Shown here: in pieces, positions 53,674 through 60,542 of the stretch | How the letters are laid out: the number at the start of each line of letters is the position of its first letter | How positions within the stretch are numbered: position 1 is the stretch's first letter | Source: CAIKOD01 sp035505975 | GTDB lineage: Archaea > Halobacteriota > Methanomicrobia > Methanomicrobiales > Methanospirillaceae | Length of the DNA: 64,000 nucleotides | Assembly (NCBI GenBank): GCA_035505975.1 | Contig: DATJQJ010000025.1 | Span: 1-64,000 of the forward strand | Direction: 5' to 3' | Program-made: the position numbers and the translations under genes | Notes under the pieces: generated by a model | The model's database searches: none | What the model was told of the DNA's origin: nothing | What the model saw: the letters and a program-made list of their open reading frames with translations, nothing else

Positions 53674-53847
53674 AATCTCCCTTGGCACCGGATCGTAGTT
53701 CCTCCAGGACAGGGAACAGAACGGGAAATCCTGCGAAATCCTTCTGAAGAGTCGGAAACGGTGGCCCAGGCAGGCTTGCGTGAGATTGGGCCAGGTAATC
53801 GACTCACCTGGATCGGCAAATCCCGGTCTTTTTCGTGTGAATCCTGA
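53674..53847 (+). other. In-frame open continuation of the previous gene after TGA
   Basis: The 58 codons following the stop remain open and code-like (EREILRNPSEESETVAQAG then GNRLTWIGKS), ending at TGA 53845-53847. No start codon with a ribosome binding site lies in this stretch. It may be the decayed 3' half of a longer ancestral gene; I see no hallmark of selenocysteine decoding. Confidence 0.35.
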
Positions 53848-53870
53848 TCTGGACCATTATGTCATAAGCC

Positions 53871-54350
53871 ATGAAAGACCACCAGACGTCCTTTGAGCAG
53901 TTCGATAGATCCCGTCCCCCGCGGTGCCGCTACCGCACAGGACTGAATGATTTTCGAAAAAATTGTGTTTTATGTCCGCATGCATTGCATAGCGGCGAGA
54001 CCATATCGTGCCTGCTGAAAGGAAAGAAAATAACGACGCGGGAGAAATATGCCCTTTCGGCCTGGAAAAACCTCAGGAAAAAGGTTCTTCTCCGGGACGG
54101 TCACGCATGTGCGATCTGTTCCTGCACGGAAACACTGCATATCCACCATAACGATTGCGATAATACCAATGACGACCCCGAAAATCTCATCACGCTCTGC
54201 TCCTGTTGCCATGCCCGCGTCCATAGCGAGCTTGGAAAAGCGGGTGGAATGCCGCGGGTGATGCAGGTTATCAATTATTACCGGAGGGACAGTACGACCC
54301 GGTTAATCGGTAGTCGTGCGCTTGAAAAGAAACCTCCCGACCAGCCATGA
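53871..54350 (+). CDS. HNH endonuclease-family protein
   Basis: 159 residues. A Cys-bearing N-terminal part (CRYRTGLNDFRKNCVLCPHA) precedes the HNH core: VLLRDGHACAICSCTETLHIHHNDCDNTNDDPENLITLCSCCHARVH has the CxxC pair, H-I-H-H-N, and N-L-I-T-L-C-x-x-C-H. The His/Asn residues needed for metal binding are present. It may be a stand-alone nuclease or part of a mobile or defence function; nothing in the neighbourhood confirms either. The 3' end overlaps the ion channel gene on the other strand by 48 bases. Confidence 0.85.
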   Translation: MKDHQTSFEQFDRSRPPRCRYRTGLNDFRKNCVLCPHALHSGETISCLLKGKKITTREKYALSAWKNLRKKVLLRDGHACAICSCTETLHIHHNDCDNTNDDPENLITLCSCCHARVHSELGKAGGMPRVMQVINYYRRDSTTRLIGSRALEKKPPDQP

Positions 54351-55025
54351 AATCAGGACCGCTATGTAAAGCGTCCCTACGATCATCTCGAACATCATTA
54401 TCATCCGGGCGGTGGACGTCATCGCGCTGACATTGTAATTCCCTGTCGTTGTCAGGACGGAAAAACTGTAGCCGATATAATCGGAGAGATGGTTAACGGT
54501 ATTTCCCCCGATCAACTTGGTATCGAATGAACCGGGAGCTGCAGTCTCCATGGCCATGATCCCGAACGCCCAGGTTATCCCCATAAGGAAATATACCGAC
54601 AGAGCGCCGGCTATCGTGTCGAAAGTAATACGGTTTTCGCGGATGATTCCGGAAAAGATCACGATGGTCACGAATGCGAAAAAAACCAGGGCGACGATCA
54701 CAGAAAAATGGTAATATTTCATCAATCCGGTTACATAATACACTACGTCGAGCAATACGGCGATTAATGCAAGGATGACCCCGATGACAAGCGTCGTCCG
54801 GTGATCGCTGATTGCATGCACCGCAAAAATAAGCACGAGGATGATAAGAACGTCGATAAAGACCTGGGCGGCGGGATTGGTAGCAAGGAACGGCAACAGG
54901 ATGAGGAATGCGATGAGGGCGATGAAATTGAAGGTATACTTGTGATGGTACCGCCAGGAAAGGAAGCCGGCCAGCCAGTCCTTGATCGGTTTTTGTGGAT
55001 TAATCTCTGTAGGACCTGGAATCAT
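54303..55025 (-). CDS. Two-TM-type ion channel with atypical selectivity filter
   Basis: 240 residues from ATG 55025, about 30 bases from a palindromic TATA box, so likely leaderless. About six hydrophobic helices; the last two with a pore loop match the K+ channel (Ion_trans_2) fold: DYIGYSFSVLTTTGNYNVSA...MIMMFEMIVGTLYIAVLISWLVGRF. The filter (192-197) reads TTTGNY instead of T-V-G-Y-G, so selectivity is uncertain. No cytosolic RCK domain. Overlaps HNH at its 3' end and shares its promoter with the metallopeptidase. Confidence 0.8.
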   Translation of the reverse strand: MIPGPTEINPQKPIKDWLAGFLSWRYHHKYTFNFIALIAFLILLPFLATNPAAQVFIDVLIILVLIFAVHAISDHRTTLVIGVILALIAVLLDVVYYVTGLMKYYHFSVIVALVFFAFVTIVIFSGIIRENRITFDTIAGALSVYFLMGITWAFGIMAMETAAPGSFDTKLIGGNTVNHLSDYIGYSFSVLTTTGNYNVSAMTSTARMIMMFEMIVGTLYIAVLISWLVGRFLFKRTTTD

Positions 55026-55049
55026 GGAAAGAACCGACCTGGTTCGGGC

Positions 55050-55059
55050 ATTTATAAAT
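55050..55059. promoter_or_regulatory. Palindromic TATA box shared by two divergent genes
   Basis: ATTTATAAAT reads the same on both strands. It lies about 30 bases from the channel ATG (55025) and 20-38 bases from the metallopeptidase start candidates (55075/55093), suitable for leaderless transcription in both directions. Confidence 0.5.
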
Positions 55060-55092
55060 TTATTTATTAAATTAATGGTAATAAGTGTTGGC

Positions 55093-55935
55093 ATGGGGAT
55101 TTTTTCCGTCCCGGCCGTGATAAGGTCAGGACCAGGCCCGCAGGACTCGGTGCGGTATGGCGATGAAGAGCTGTTTTACAGGGTCACGTATTCCAAAAAG
55201 AGAAAATCCCTGGCGATCGTGCTTCACCGCCCTGACAAAATTGAAGTAAAGGCCCCGGATGGCTGTTCAATTTCGTCGATCAGGACGATGGTGCTCTTGA
55301 AATCGCCCTGGATCCTGAAAAAACTAGCCGTCTTTGCTGATGAGGGGCCGCGGTCAGTGCAACGGAATTACGAAAACGGAGAGTCATTTCATTACCTCGG
55401 CCAGGTCATCAGCCTGGCCATCACCGGAGGTGGCAGCGGACCGCTGGAAGGTGGTCCCGGTTGTGGATGTATCGCCGGCAGATCCGGCGGGAAAACTCCC
55501 CGGTCTGCCAGGCCTCGTGTCACGCTCTGCGGGACGACCCTCAGTATCATCGTTCCTGGCAATATCACGGAACAGGCAAGACGGAACTATGTAAAAAAGA
55601 TGGTCCTTTCCTGGTACCGGGCCATGTCGGTCCGCATTCTCGGTGAGAGGGTGCGATTTTTTTCTTCGGTGATTGGCATTCCCGTCCCGGAATTCAGGGT
55701 CAGGAATATCAGAAGACGCTGGGGGAGCTGCAGCGTCGATAACCATCTCAGTTTCAACATGAAGCTGGTCATGGCCCCGGAAAACCAGATCGATTACGTC
55801 GTGCTCCACGAGATGTGCCATATCTTCCATAAAAATCATCAGGCCGGGTTCTGGTCGACCGTCGGCAGGTACATGCCCGATTATAAAGAAAGAAAAGGTC
55901 TTCTGAAGCAGGAAGCCTGGCAATATGTGCTTTAA
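55093..55935 (+). CDS. YgjP-like metallopeptidase domain protein
   Basis: 280 residues from ATG 55093; ATG 55075 is also possible. The N-terminal domain (SKKRKSLAIVLHRPDKIEVKAP) is the DUF45/YgjP lead-in, and the catalytic zinc site is VVLHEMCHIFHKNHQAGFW with H-E-x-x-H and a downstream H. A Gly/Cys-rich insert (about residues 118-150, GGPGCGCIAGRSGGKT) is unusual and may be disordered. Members are often linked to restriction-modification or repair proteins; no such partner is adjacent. Function in archaea unknown. Confidence 0.85.
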   Translation: MGIFSVPAVIRSGPGPQDSVRYGDEELFYRVTYSKKRKSLAIVLHRPDKIEVKAPDGCSISSIRTMVLLKSPWILKKLAVFADEGPRSVQRNYENGESFHYLGQVISLAITGGGSGPLEGGPGCGCIAGRSGGKTPRSARPRVTLCGTTLSIIVPGNITEQARRNYVKKMVLSWYRAMSVRILGERVRFFSSVIGIPVPEFRVRNIRRRWGSCSVDNHLSFNMKLVMAPENQIDYVVLHEMCHIFHKNHQAGFWSTVGRYMPDYKERKGLLKQEAWQYVL

Positions 55936-55999
55936 CGGGTCCGGATAATCTCACCGTTTTACCGGATTTTGGACCGGCATGATGAATTGATGATTTGGG

Positions 56000-56167
56000 T
56001 CAGGCACGGACCAATCCCCACGGAGGCACATCAACACTCTCTTTCGTTTCTATCTCCGTTCTGATACGAAGGCCATGCTGATTTCCTTTGTGACGGTCAG
56101 ATCCCGGTGAGCCCGGAAATCCGGAAAACGACCTGGTGTCTTTCTTACGGGTAAAATCCGGTACCAA
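56000..56167 (-). CDS. Possible small ORF or gene remnant
   Basis: A minus-strand frame from a TTG to TGA 56000 codes about 55 residues with protein-like texture (VPDFTRKKDTRSFSGFPG, then GLRIRTEIETKESVDVPPWG). It has no ATG or GTG start and no ribosome binding site; another overlapping frame starts with ATG at about 56220. Likely a decayed gene or a frameshift product; the gap 55936-56277 holds no other candidate. Unidentified. Confidence 0.3.
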   Translation of the reverse strand: MVPDFTRKKDTRSFSGFPGSPGSDRHKGNQHGLRIRTEIETKESVDVPPWGLVRA

Positions 56168-56277
56168 TTCTTTATACCAGCCACCCTTCTCACTTCTTCA
56201 TTGACAAATGCGACGCACATTTACACGCATTGAAAAGATCCTTTTCTTCATCTGCCGGTCATATAATAATTCAAAAG

Positions 56278-56799
56278 GTGGATCTCACGGACCTGGAAAT
56301 TATCGAAACAATGACCGATGACCAGAAAAAAGACTATTTTGAATTCCTTCTCTGGCACTACCGCGTGGTTGACGCATTCTGGTTTATTTACGTCTCGGAA
56401 AAATACGGCCAGCCTGTAGCAGAAGCCCTTAACGAACAGGTATGGGGACGCGTTGCGCCGATGGCTGCCAGGGATATCGTTCGAAAATTTCCCATTGACG
56501 AGCGGGGACTCGGGGGGTTTGTCAGGGCACTGCGATATTTTCCGTGGGCAGTTATTGTCGGTTACGAAATCGTTGAGCATCCCGACGAAGTAATCATCAC
56601 CGTTCCTTCGTGCCCGTCACAGGAAGCACGGTTGCGGCGTGGTCTTGGCGAATATGTCTGTCGCGAGATGCATAGGGCCGAGTTTACCGGTTTTGCAAAG
56701 ATGATAGACCCTGATATCGAGGTCGAATGCATGTTCGCCCCGCCCGACCCCCATCCCCCTGCGGTCTTCTGCCAGTGGCGGTTCACCATGCGGAAGTGA
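56278..56799 (+). CDS. DUF6125-like cytosolic protein
   Basis: 173 residues from GTG 56278; a TTG at 56230 and an ATG at 56311 are alternatives. The sequence carries the pattern MTDDQKKDYFEFLLWHYRVVDAFW near the start, NEQVWGRV, ALRYFPW, PSCPSQEARLRRGLGEYVCREMHRAEF and a C-terminal VECMFAPPDPHP. I match this to a family of uncharacterised methanogen proteins (DUF6125-like); assignment is from memory. Several conserved Trp, His, Cys and Arg suggest enzyme or ligand binding. Next gene is dCMP deaminase, 63 bases on. Confidence 0.7.
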   Translation: MDLTDLEIIETMTDDQKKDYFEFLLWHYRVVDAFWFIYVSEKYGQPVAEALNEQVWGRVAPMAARDIVRKFPIDERGLGGFVRALRYFPWAVIVGYEIVEHPDEVIITVPSCPSQEARLRRGLGEYVCREMHRAEFTGFAKMIDPDIEVECMFAPPDPHPPAVFCQWRFTMRK

Positions 56800-56862
56800 C
56801 TGCCCGGCTTCCGTGGGAAAACCACCGTGTTTTAATACCGGCCTCTCAATAGTTTTCTCTCT

Positions 56863-57348
56863 ATGCGGACCAACAGGCACACCTATTTCCTCGACCTCGC
56901 CACGCGATGCGCACACCAGGGCACGTGTCTGCGGCGGAATTTCGGCGCCATAATCGTTGACGAATATAACACCATTGTCTCCACGGGTTATACCGGAGCG
57001 CCGCGGAAACAGATGGACTGCACCGAGCTGAACAAATGCTGGAGACAGGAACATAACATCCCTTCCGGATCGAATTACGAGCGGTGCAGAAGTGTCCATG
57101 CAGAAATGAATGCCCTGATCCAGGCCGGGAAAACAGCGCGGGGGTGCACCCTCTACCTGTCTGGCTTCGAGGTCGGTTCCGGGGAACTTACCCGGATCTG
57201 GCCGTGCTTCCTCTGCTCGAAAATGATTGTGAACAGCGGTATCGTCAATATTATCATGAGAACCGGGGAGGCCGAATATCGCGAGATGGACCCGATGGTC
57301 CTATACCAGATGCGGAGCAGGGAAGCACTCGGTGACGAGGGGAAATAG
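56863..57348 (+). CDS. Deoxycytidylate deaminase family protein
   Basis: 161 residues. Zinc-dependent deaminase with H79-A-E81 (SVHAEMNAL), the P-C-x-x-C motif (P114-C115-F-L-C118) and a second set of Cys (YERCRS) as in ComEB-type dCMP deaminases. Converts dCMP to dUMP for thymidylate synthesis. With dcd at 24396 the window has two entry points to dUMP. Starts at ATG 56863 without a strong ribosome binding site. Confidence 0.88.
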   Translation: MRTNRHTYFLDLATRCAHQGTCLRRNFGAIIVDEYNTIVSTGYTGAPRKQMDCTELNKCWRQEHNIPSGSNYERCRSVHAEMNALIQAGKTARGCTLYLSGFEVGSGELTRIWPCFLCSKMIVNSGIVNIIMRTGEAEYREMDPMVLYQMRSREALGDEGK

Positions 57349-57391
57349 GCCAGCCACAGGTTCGAAGCGATAAACCCGAAGATATTGCAAA

Positions 57392-57613
57392 ATGAGTAAA
57401 GATCAGACAATACAGGAGATGTTTTTCGATAGCCCTCCTTTCATGCCGATGCCGGAATCATCAGGGTTGTTTCAACCGTCCGGATTATTTTTCTCAAAAT
57501 CCGGGCGTAAAAAAAAGGTTTCCCGGTTCATACCCGATATTGTGGTCATAGCACGGTATGGCATCCGGGCCCGGGAAAAACAGGGGATTACCGGACGGTC
57601 AGTGCGACCCTGA
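57392..57613 (+). CDS. Possible small basic protein downstream of dCMP deaminase
   Basis: 73 residues from ATG 57392. The N-terminus MSKDQTIQEMFFDSPPFMPMPES contains T-I-Q-E-M-F-F, faintly like a PCNA-interacting peptide (the canonical Gln is misplaced), then a Phe/Pro-rich part and a basic C-terminus. No ribosome binding site; the 3' end overlaps the convergent lipoprotein gene by 26 bases. Gene reality uncertain. Confidence 0.35.
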   Translation: MSKDQTIQEMFFDSPPFMPMPESSGLFQPSGLFFSKSGRKKKVSRFIPDIVVIARYGIRAREKQGITGRSVRP

Positions 57614-58070
57614 ATGTCGTTTCATTGCCGGTGACCGGTTCCCACGACCGTTTATAAATCCCCGAGATCGCCTGATCACCTGTTCCGGTAACCGTCATCT
57701 GCCAGACATGGGTACCCCCGGAGCCGACGAGCGTCCCGGTCCTGTCAGACGGTGTATACCGATCGCCCGTCTGGTTTAGTCCCCGGGTCGTCGTCAGGTT
57801 CCATGTATAACCAGTCGTAGGGTTTTCGGGGAGCATAAGCGTGATCTGGTCCCCTGATTTCACGGGAATTGTTGCATTATTCTGCTCTTCGGTGATCACG
57901 AGGTGCCCGGGCTGGATCGCCGTTCCTTCGGGGGTCGGGACCGTTGGTTTTTCCGTCATCGGTGTCTGGCCCTTTCCTGTACAACCTGCCGTCGCTATGA
58001 CTGCAATACAGAGAATACTGATCGCTGCAACCGCGAAATATTTTCCTTTTCTCATCACGGGTTTATTCAT
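57588..58070 (-). CDS. Secreted lipoprotein with chagasin-like (I42) protease-inhibitor domain
   Basis: 160 residues. Signal segment and lipobox (IATAGCTG, Cys at about 30), Thr/Pro linker, then an Ig-like domain with the three chagasin loops: NPTTGYTW (loop 2), GSGGTHVWQM (loop 4) and YKRSWEP (loop 6). Chagasin-family proteins inhibit papain-type cysteine proteases. Promoter: TTAAATAATTT about 20-30 bases before ATG 58070, suggesting a leaderless message. Anchored outside the cell; target protease unknown. Confidence 0.88.
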   Translation of the reverse strand: MNKPVMRKGKYFAVAAISILCIAVIATAGCTGKGQTPMTEKPTVPTPEGTAIQPGHLVITEEQNNATIPVKSGDQITLMLPENPTTGYTWNLTTTRGLNQTGDRYTPSDRTGTLVGSGGTHVWQMTVTGTGDQAISGIYKRSWEPVTGNETTFRVALTVR

Positions 58071-58120
58071 AGGTCAATTGTTTACCCTGAAATTATTTAA
58101 TTTCCAGGTAAACTGCGAAA

Positions 58121-59233
58121 TTATTCGGAGTGATCGCAATTCCCGGTTTTTTGGGGGGACGTCAGCATATCCCCAGCCTGACCGGTCAACCGGTAAACCC
58201 CTTCCGGTGCTGAAATAACAAACCTGGCCCCTCTCCCGAAGGTGCCGTCCTCTTTTATCGAAAGTCCCGTGATTCCCAGGATTTCCCGGCTCAGGAACAT
58301 CCCGAGGCCGGTATTTTTCCCAAACCCGCGGTCGAAAATCCGGTCTTTCTCATTATCAGGGATCCCGTCCCCGTTATCTTCATAAAAAAGAGCCAGTCTT
58401 CCGGGGCAGGTTTGAAAAGAAAACCGGATTTCCGTGACATGTCCTCCGTGCCGGTAAGAATTATCGATCAGATTTCCATAGATTTTTTCCAGCATCGGAT
58501 CGGCATAGAGTTCAAGGTAATCGACATCCCTGGTAAACCTGATCCCGCGGTACTGCTCTTTTCCGATGTATGGTTCAATGCTCTCCGAGACGTTCTGCCA
58601 TTCAGGTGCGTGGACACCAATCTCTTCGTAGTCCTTGGTAAACGCGATCTGGCGGCGGATTGTCTGAGCTGCTTCCAGTTCCTTATCTATGAATTCGTTC
58701 ACACCGGGGCCGGGAGGGCTGGCTTTCGAGATCTCGAGATATCCGATAAGGACCGTCAGCTGGTTCAGAATGTCGTGCCGGGTGATACTTGAAAGAAGGT
58801 TCAGCTTTTTGTTCGCAGATTCAAATGCACGTTGCGAGTTCTTCAGCACCTGGTTATTTTCTCTCAGACGTTCGTGATACAGGTCCATCTGCTCTACGAT
58901 CGTTCCGACCACGACGGCAACGAGGATCAGCATCCCTGCACTGACGACTGATTCGAACAGCATCGTACCGGTGATCAGGAACGAGACCAGGAGCTGCAGG
59001 CCGCCGAGCAGCAGCGCGACCAGTATGATCTTTTTTTCGTACCAGATCCCACCGATGACAATAATCAGGTAAAAAAACTGGGTATATACAAGGCCCATCC
59101 TGAGGTACAGGTGCAGTGCAAGCTCCAGGAGAAGCCCGGTCGCGACGAGAAGGGCGAAAACATAGGGTTTCGCATCGCTCGATCTTGTCCACCACGATTC
59201 AGGTATGTCAGGCTCTTCCTGCACCAGTTTCAC
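58121..59233 (-). CDS. Membrane sensor histidine kinase
   Basis: 370 residues. Four to five membrane helices (residues about 25-115), a short coiled coil, then HisKA with the H-box LSSITRHDILNQLTVLIGYLEI and HATPase_c with NLIDNSYRHGG (N box), DNGDGIP (G1) and GFGKNTGLGMFL (G2). Autophosphorylates His and passes phosphate to a receiver not encoded here. C-terminal 30 residues are variable. Upstream gap of 312 bases to the RsbW-like gene holds no gene. Confidence 0.9.
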   Translation of the reverse strand: MKLVQEEPDIPESWWTRSSDAKPYVFALLVATGLLLELALHLYLRMGLVYTQFFYLIIVIGGIWYEKKIILVALLLGGLQLLVSFLITGTMLFESVVSAGMLILVAVVVGTIVEQMDLYHERLRENNQVLKNSQRAFESANKKLNLLSSITRHDILNQLTVLIGYLEISKASPPGPGVNEFIDKELEAAQTIRRQIAFTKDYEEIGVHAPEWQNVSESIEPYIGKEQYRGIRFTRDVDYLELYADPMLEKIYGNLIDNSYRHGGHVTEIRFSFQTCPGRLALFYEDNGDGIPDNEKDRIFDRGFGKNTGLGMFLSREILGITGLSIKEDGTFGRGARFVISAPEGVYRLTGQAGDMLTSPQKTGNCDHSE

Positions 59234-59416
59234 CTTGCTGCCCGTAGAATCAGTGAAATAGGGTCGCAGGCGATCATGTTAATGGTTTCCGGGAACAGGG
59301 AGATTATTCCGAGAAAAACGACGGGAATCTCCGAACACTTCGCGATGATACCGGCTAAAATCTACCCCGGGTCCGGGATAAAATACTTGTTTTCCTTTGT
59401 GTCATAGAGAAAAATT

Positions 59417-59425
59417 AAAAAAAAA
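59417..59425 (-). terminator. Oligo-T terminator after the RsbW-like gene
   Basis: Nine A residues on the plus strand (T9 on the minus strand) with another T5 next to it, about 120 bases after the stop of the minus-strand gene at 59546. The remaining 59234-59545 gap shows no gene. Confidence 0.5.
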
Positions 59426-59545
59426 CCGGGTCCCTGTCCTGACTACACTAAAGGTTTTCGACGGAAAATCATAATCTGATCCGGTATCCGCCAGGTTACT
59501 GCCGTTCCCGGGACATGCACCCGGGACTGCAACGGGATTACTTTG

Positions 59546-59965
59546 TCACGGTATGATCTTCTTTTCCAGGTGGAGGATGTTTCTCTCTCCCTCTCTCCGG
59601 TAAGTAATGGTATCCATCACGTTCCTGATGAGGATAATCCCGAGCCCGCCCGGGACCCGGTCCGCTATATCCCCGTCATGGACCAACGGTTCGAATGTGG
59701 TCGGATCGAAAGGAACCCCCTGGTCCTCGATCTCCAGTTCCACACGGTCGGTGTGGATCCGGATAATGAGGGTTATGGTCCCGGTTTCTCTCCCGCCATA
59801 GCCGTGGAGGATGCTGTTCGTCACCGCCTCGTCCACGGCAAGCTCGATATCGCTGATGAGATCCCCGCAGACACCGTGTTGGCGGAGAAGATTTCCGATC
59901 CTGTCCAGTACATCGGTTAAAGCAGAAATCTCTGGGCTAATTACGAATTCAACCCGATCCGGCAT
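59546..59965 (-). CDS. RsbW/SpoIIAB-like anti-sigma-type serine kinase
   Basis: 139 residues from ATG 59965 (MPDRVEFVISPE). GHKL ATPase of the HATPase_c_2 type: N box ELAVDEAVTNSILHG, G1 box DQGVPFDP, and GGLGIILIRNVMD. This fold binds and phosphorylates STAS-domain antagonists in bacterial partner switches. In archaea there is no sigma factor, so its target is presumably another protein. Divergent from the STAS gene at 60207 (240-base gap), which is the obvious partner. Confidence 0.88.
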   Translation of the reverse strand: MPDRVEFVISPEISALTDVLDRIGNLLRQHGVCGDLISDIELAVDEAVTNSILHGYGGRETGTITLIIRIHTDRVELEIEDQGVPFDPTTFEPLVHDGDIADRVPGGLGIILIRNVMDTITYRREGERNILHLEKKIIP

Positions 59966-60206
59966 CTGATACCATTCCCAGGAACAATACAATGCTAGCT
60001 GATTATGCGCCGAATGTCCTGATAACCGTGATGGTTTACCGCCTGACCGGCGATACCTGCCGGTAACTGAGACCCGGGATAACGAACGCGGTCGCTCCTG
60101 TCAACAGCACCCCTGATGTCAGGAGAAGGCTGAACGGGGGGATCGTAATGGTCTTTATGTTTCCGGGATGTACAACTAAATGACTGACAAAGGAGACGAG
60201 GACTAA

Positions 60207-60542
60207 ATGGAAATAAGAAAAGACCAGAAGGCGGGGGTGGCGGTACTTGCCCTTACCGGACGGATCGACACTGCAGCTGCACCCGAACTCGAGAAGGAAT
60301 TGATAAAAATGATTGAACAGGGGAACAGGAAGATCCTCCTCAATTTTACCCAGGTCACCTACATCAGCAGCGGGGGACTCCGCGTCCTTCTCGCCACGGC
60401 TAAAAAACTACGATCCCCCGATGACCGGTTCGGCCTGAGCTCGCTCTCCCCGGAAGTGAATAAAATCCTGAAACTGGCAGGGTTCACGACGATATTTTCG
60501 ATATTCCCAACCAACGAGGATGCATTTGCAAAGTGGCAATGA
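60207..60542 (+). CDS. STAS-domain anti-sigma-factor antagonist
   Basis: 111 residues, size and pattern of SpoIIAA/RsbV. The conserved loop TYISSGGLRVLL contains the Ser pair (S54/S55), one of which is the phosphorylation site in bacterial homologues. LTGRIDTAAAPELEKEL and LNFTQVTYISS are the beta-alpha STAS core. Likely the switch partner of the RsbW-like kinase at 59546. Purine-rich GGAGACGAGG upstream of ATG. Its last 23 bases overlap the next gene. Confidence 0.9.
   Translation: MEIRKDQKAGVAVLALTGRIDTAAAPELEKELIKMIEQGNRKILLNFTQVTYISSGGLRVLLATAKKLRSPDDRFGLSSLSPEVNKILKLAGFTTIFSIFPTNEDAFAKWQ

Noticed and set aside
57392..57420. PCNA-binding peptide in the small protein after dCMP deaminase
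   Set aside because: T-I-Q-E-M-F-F resembles a PIP box but the invariant Gln is in the wrong place, and the gene itself is doubtful.
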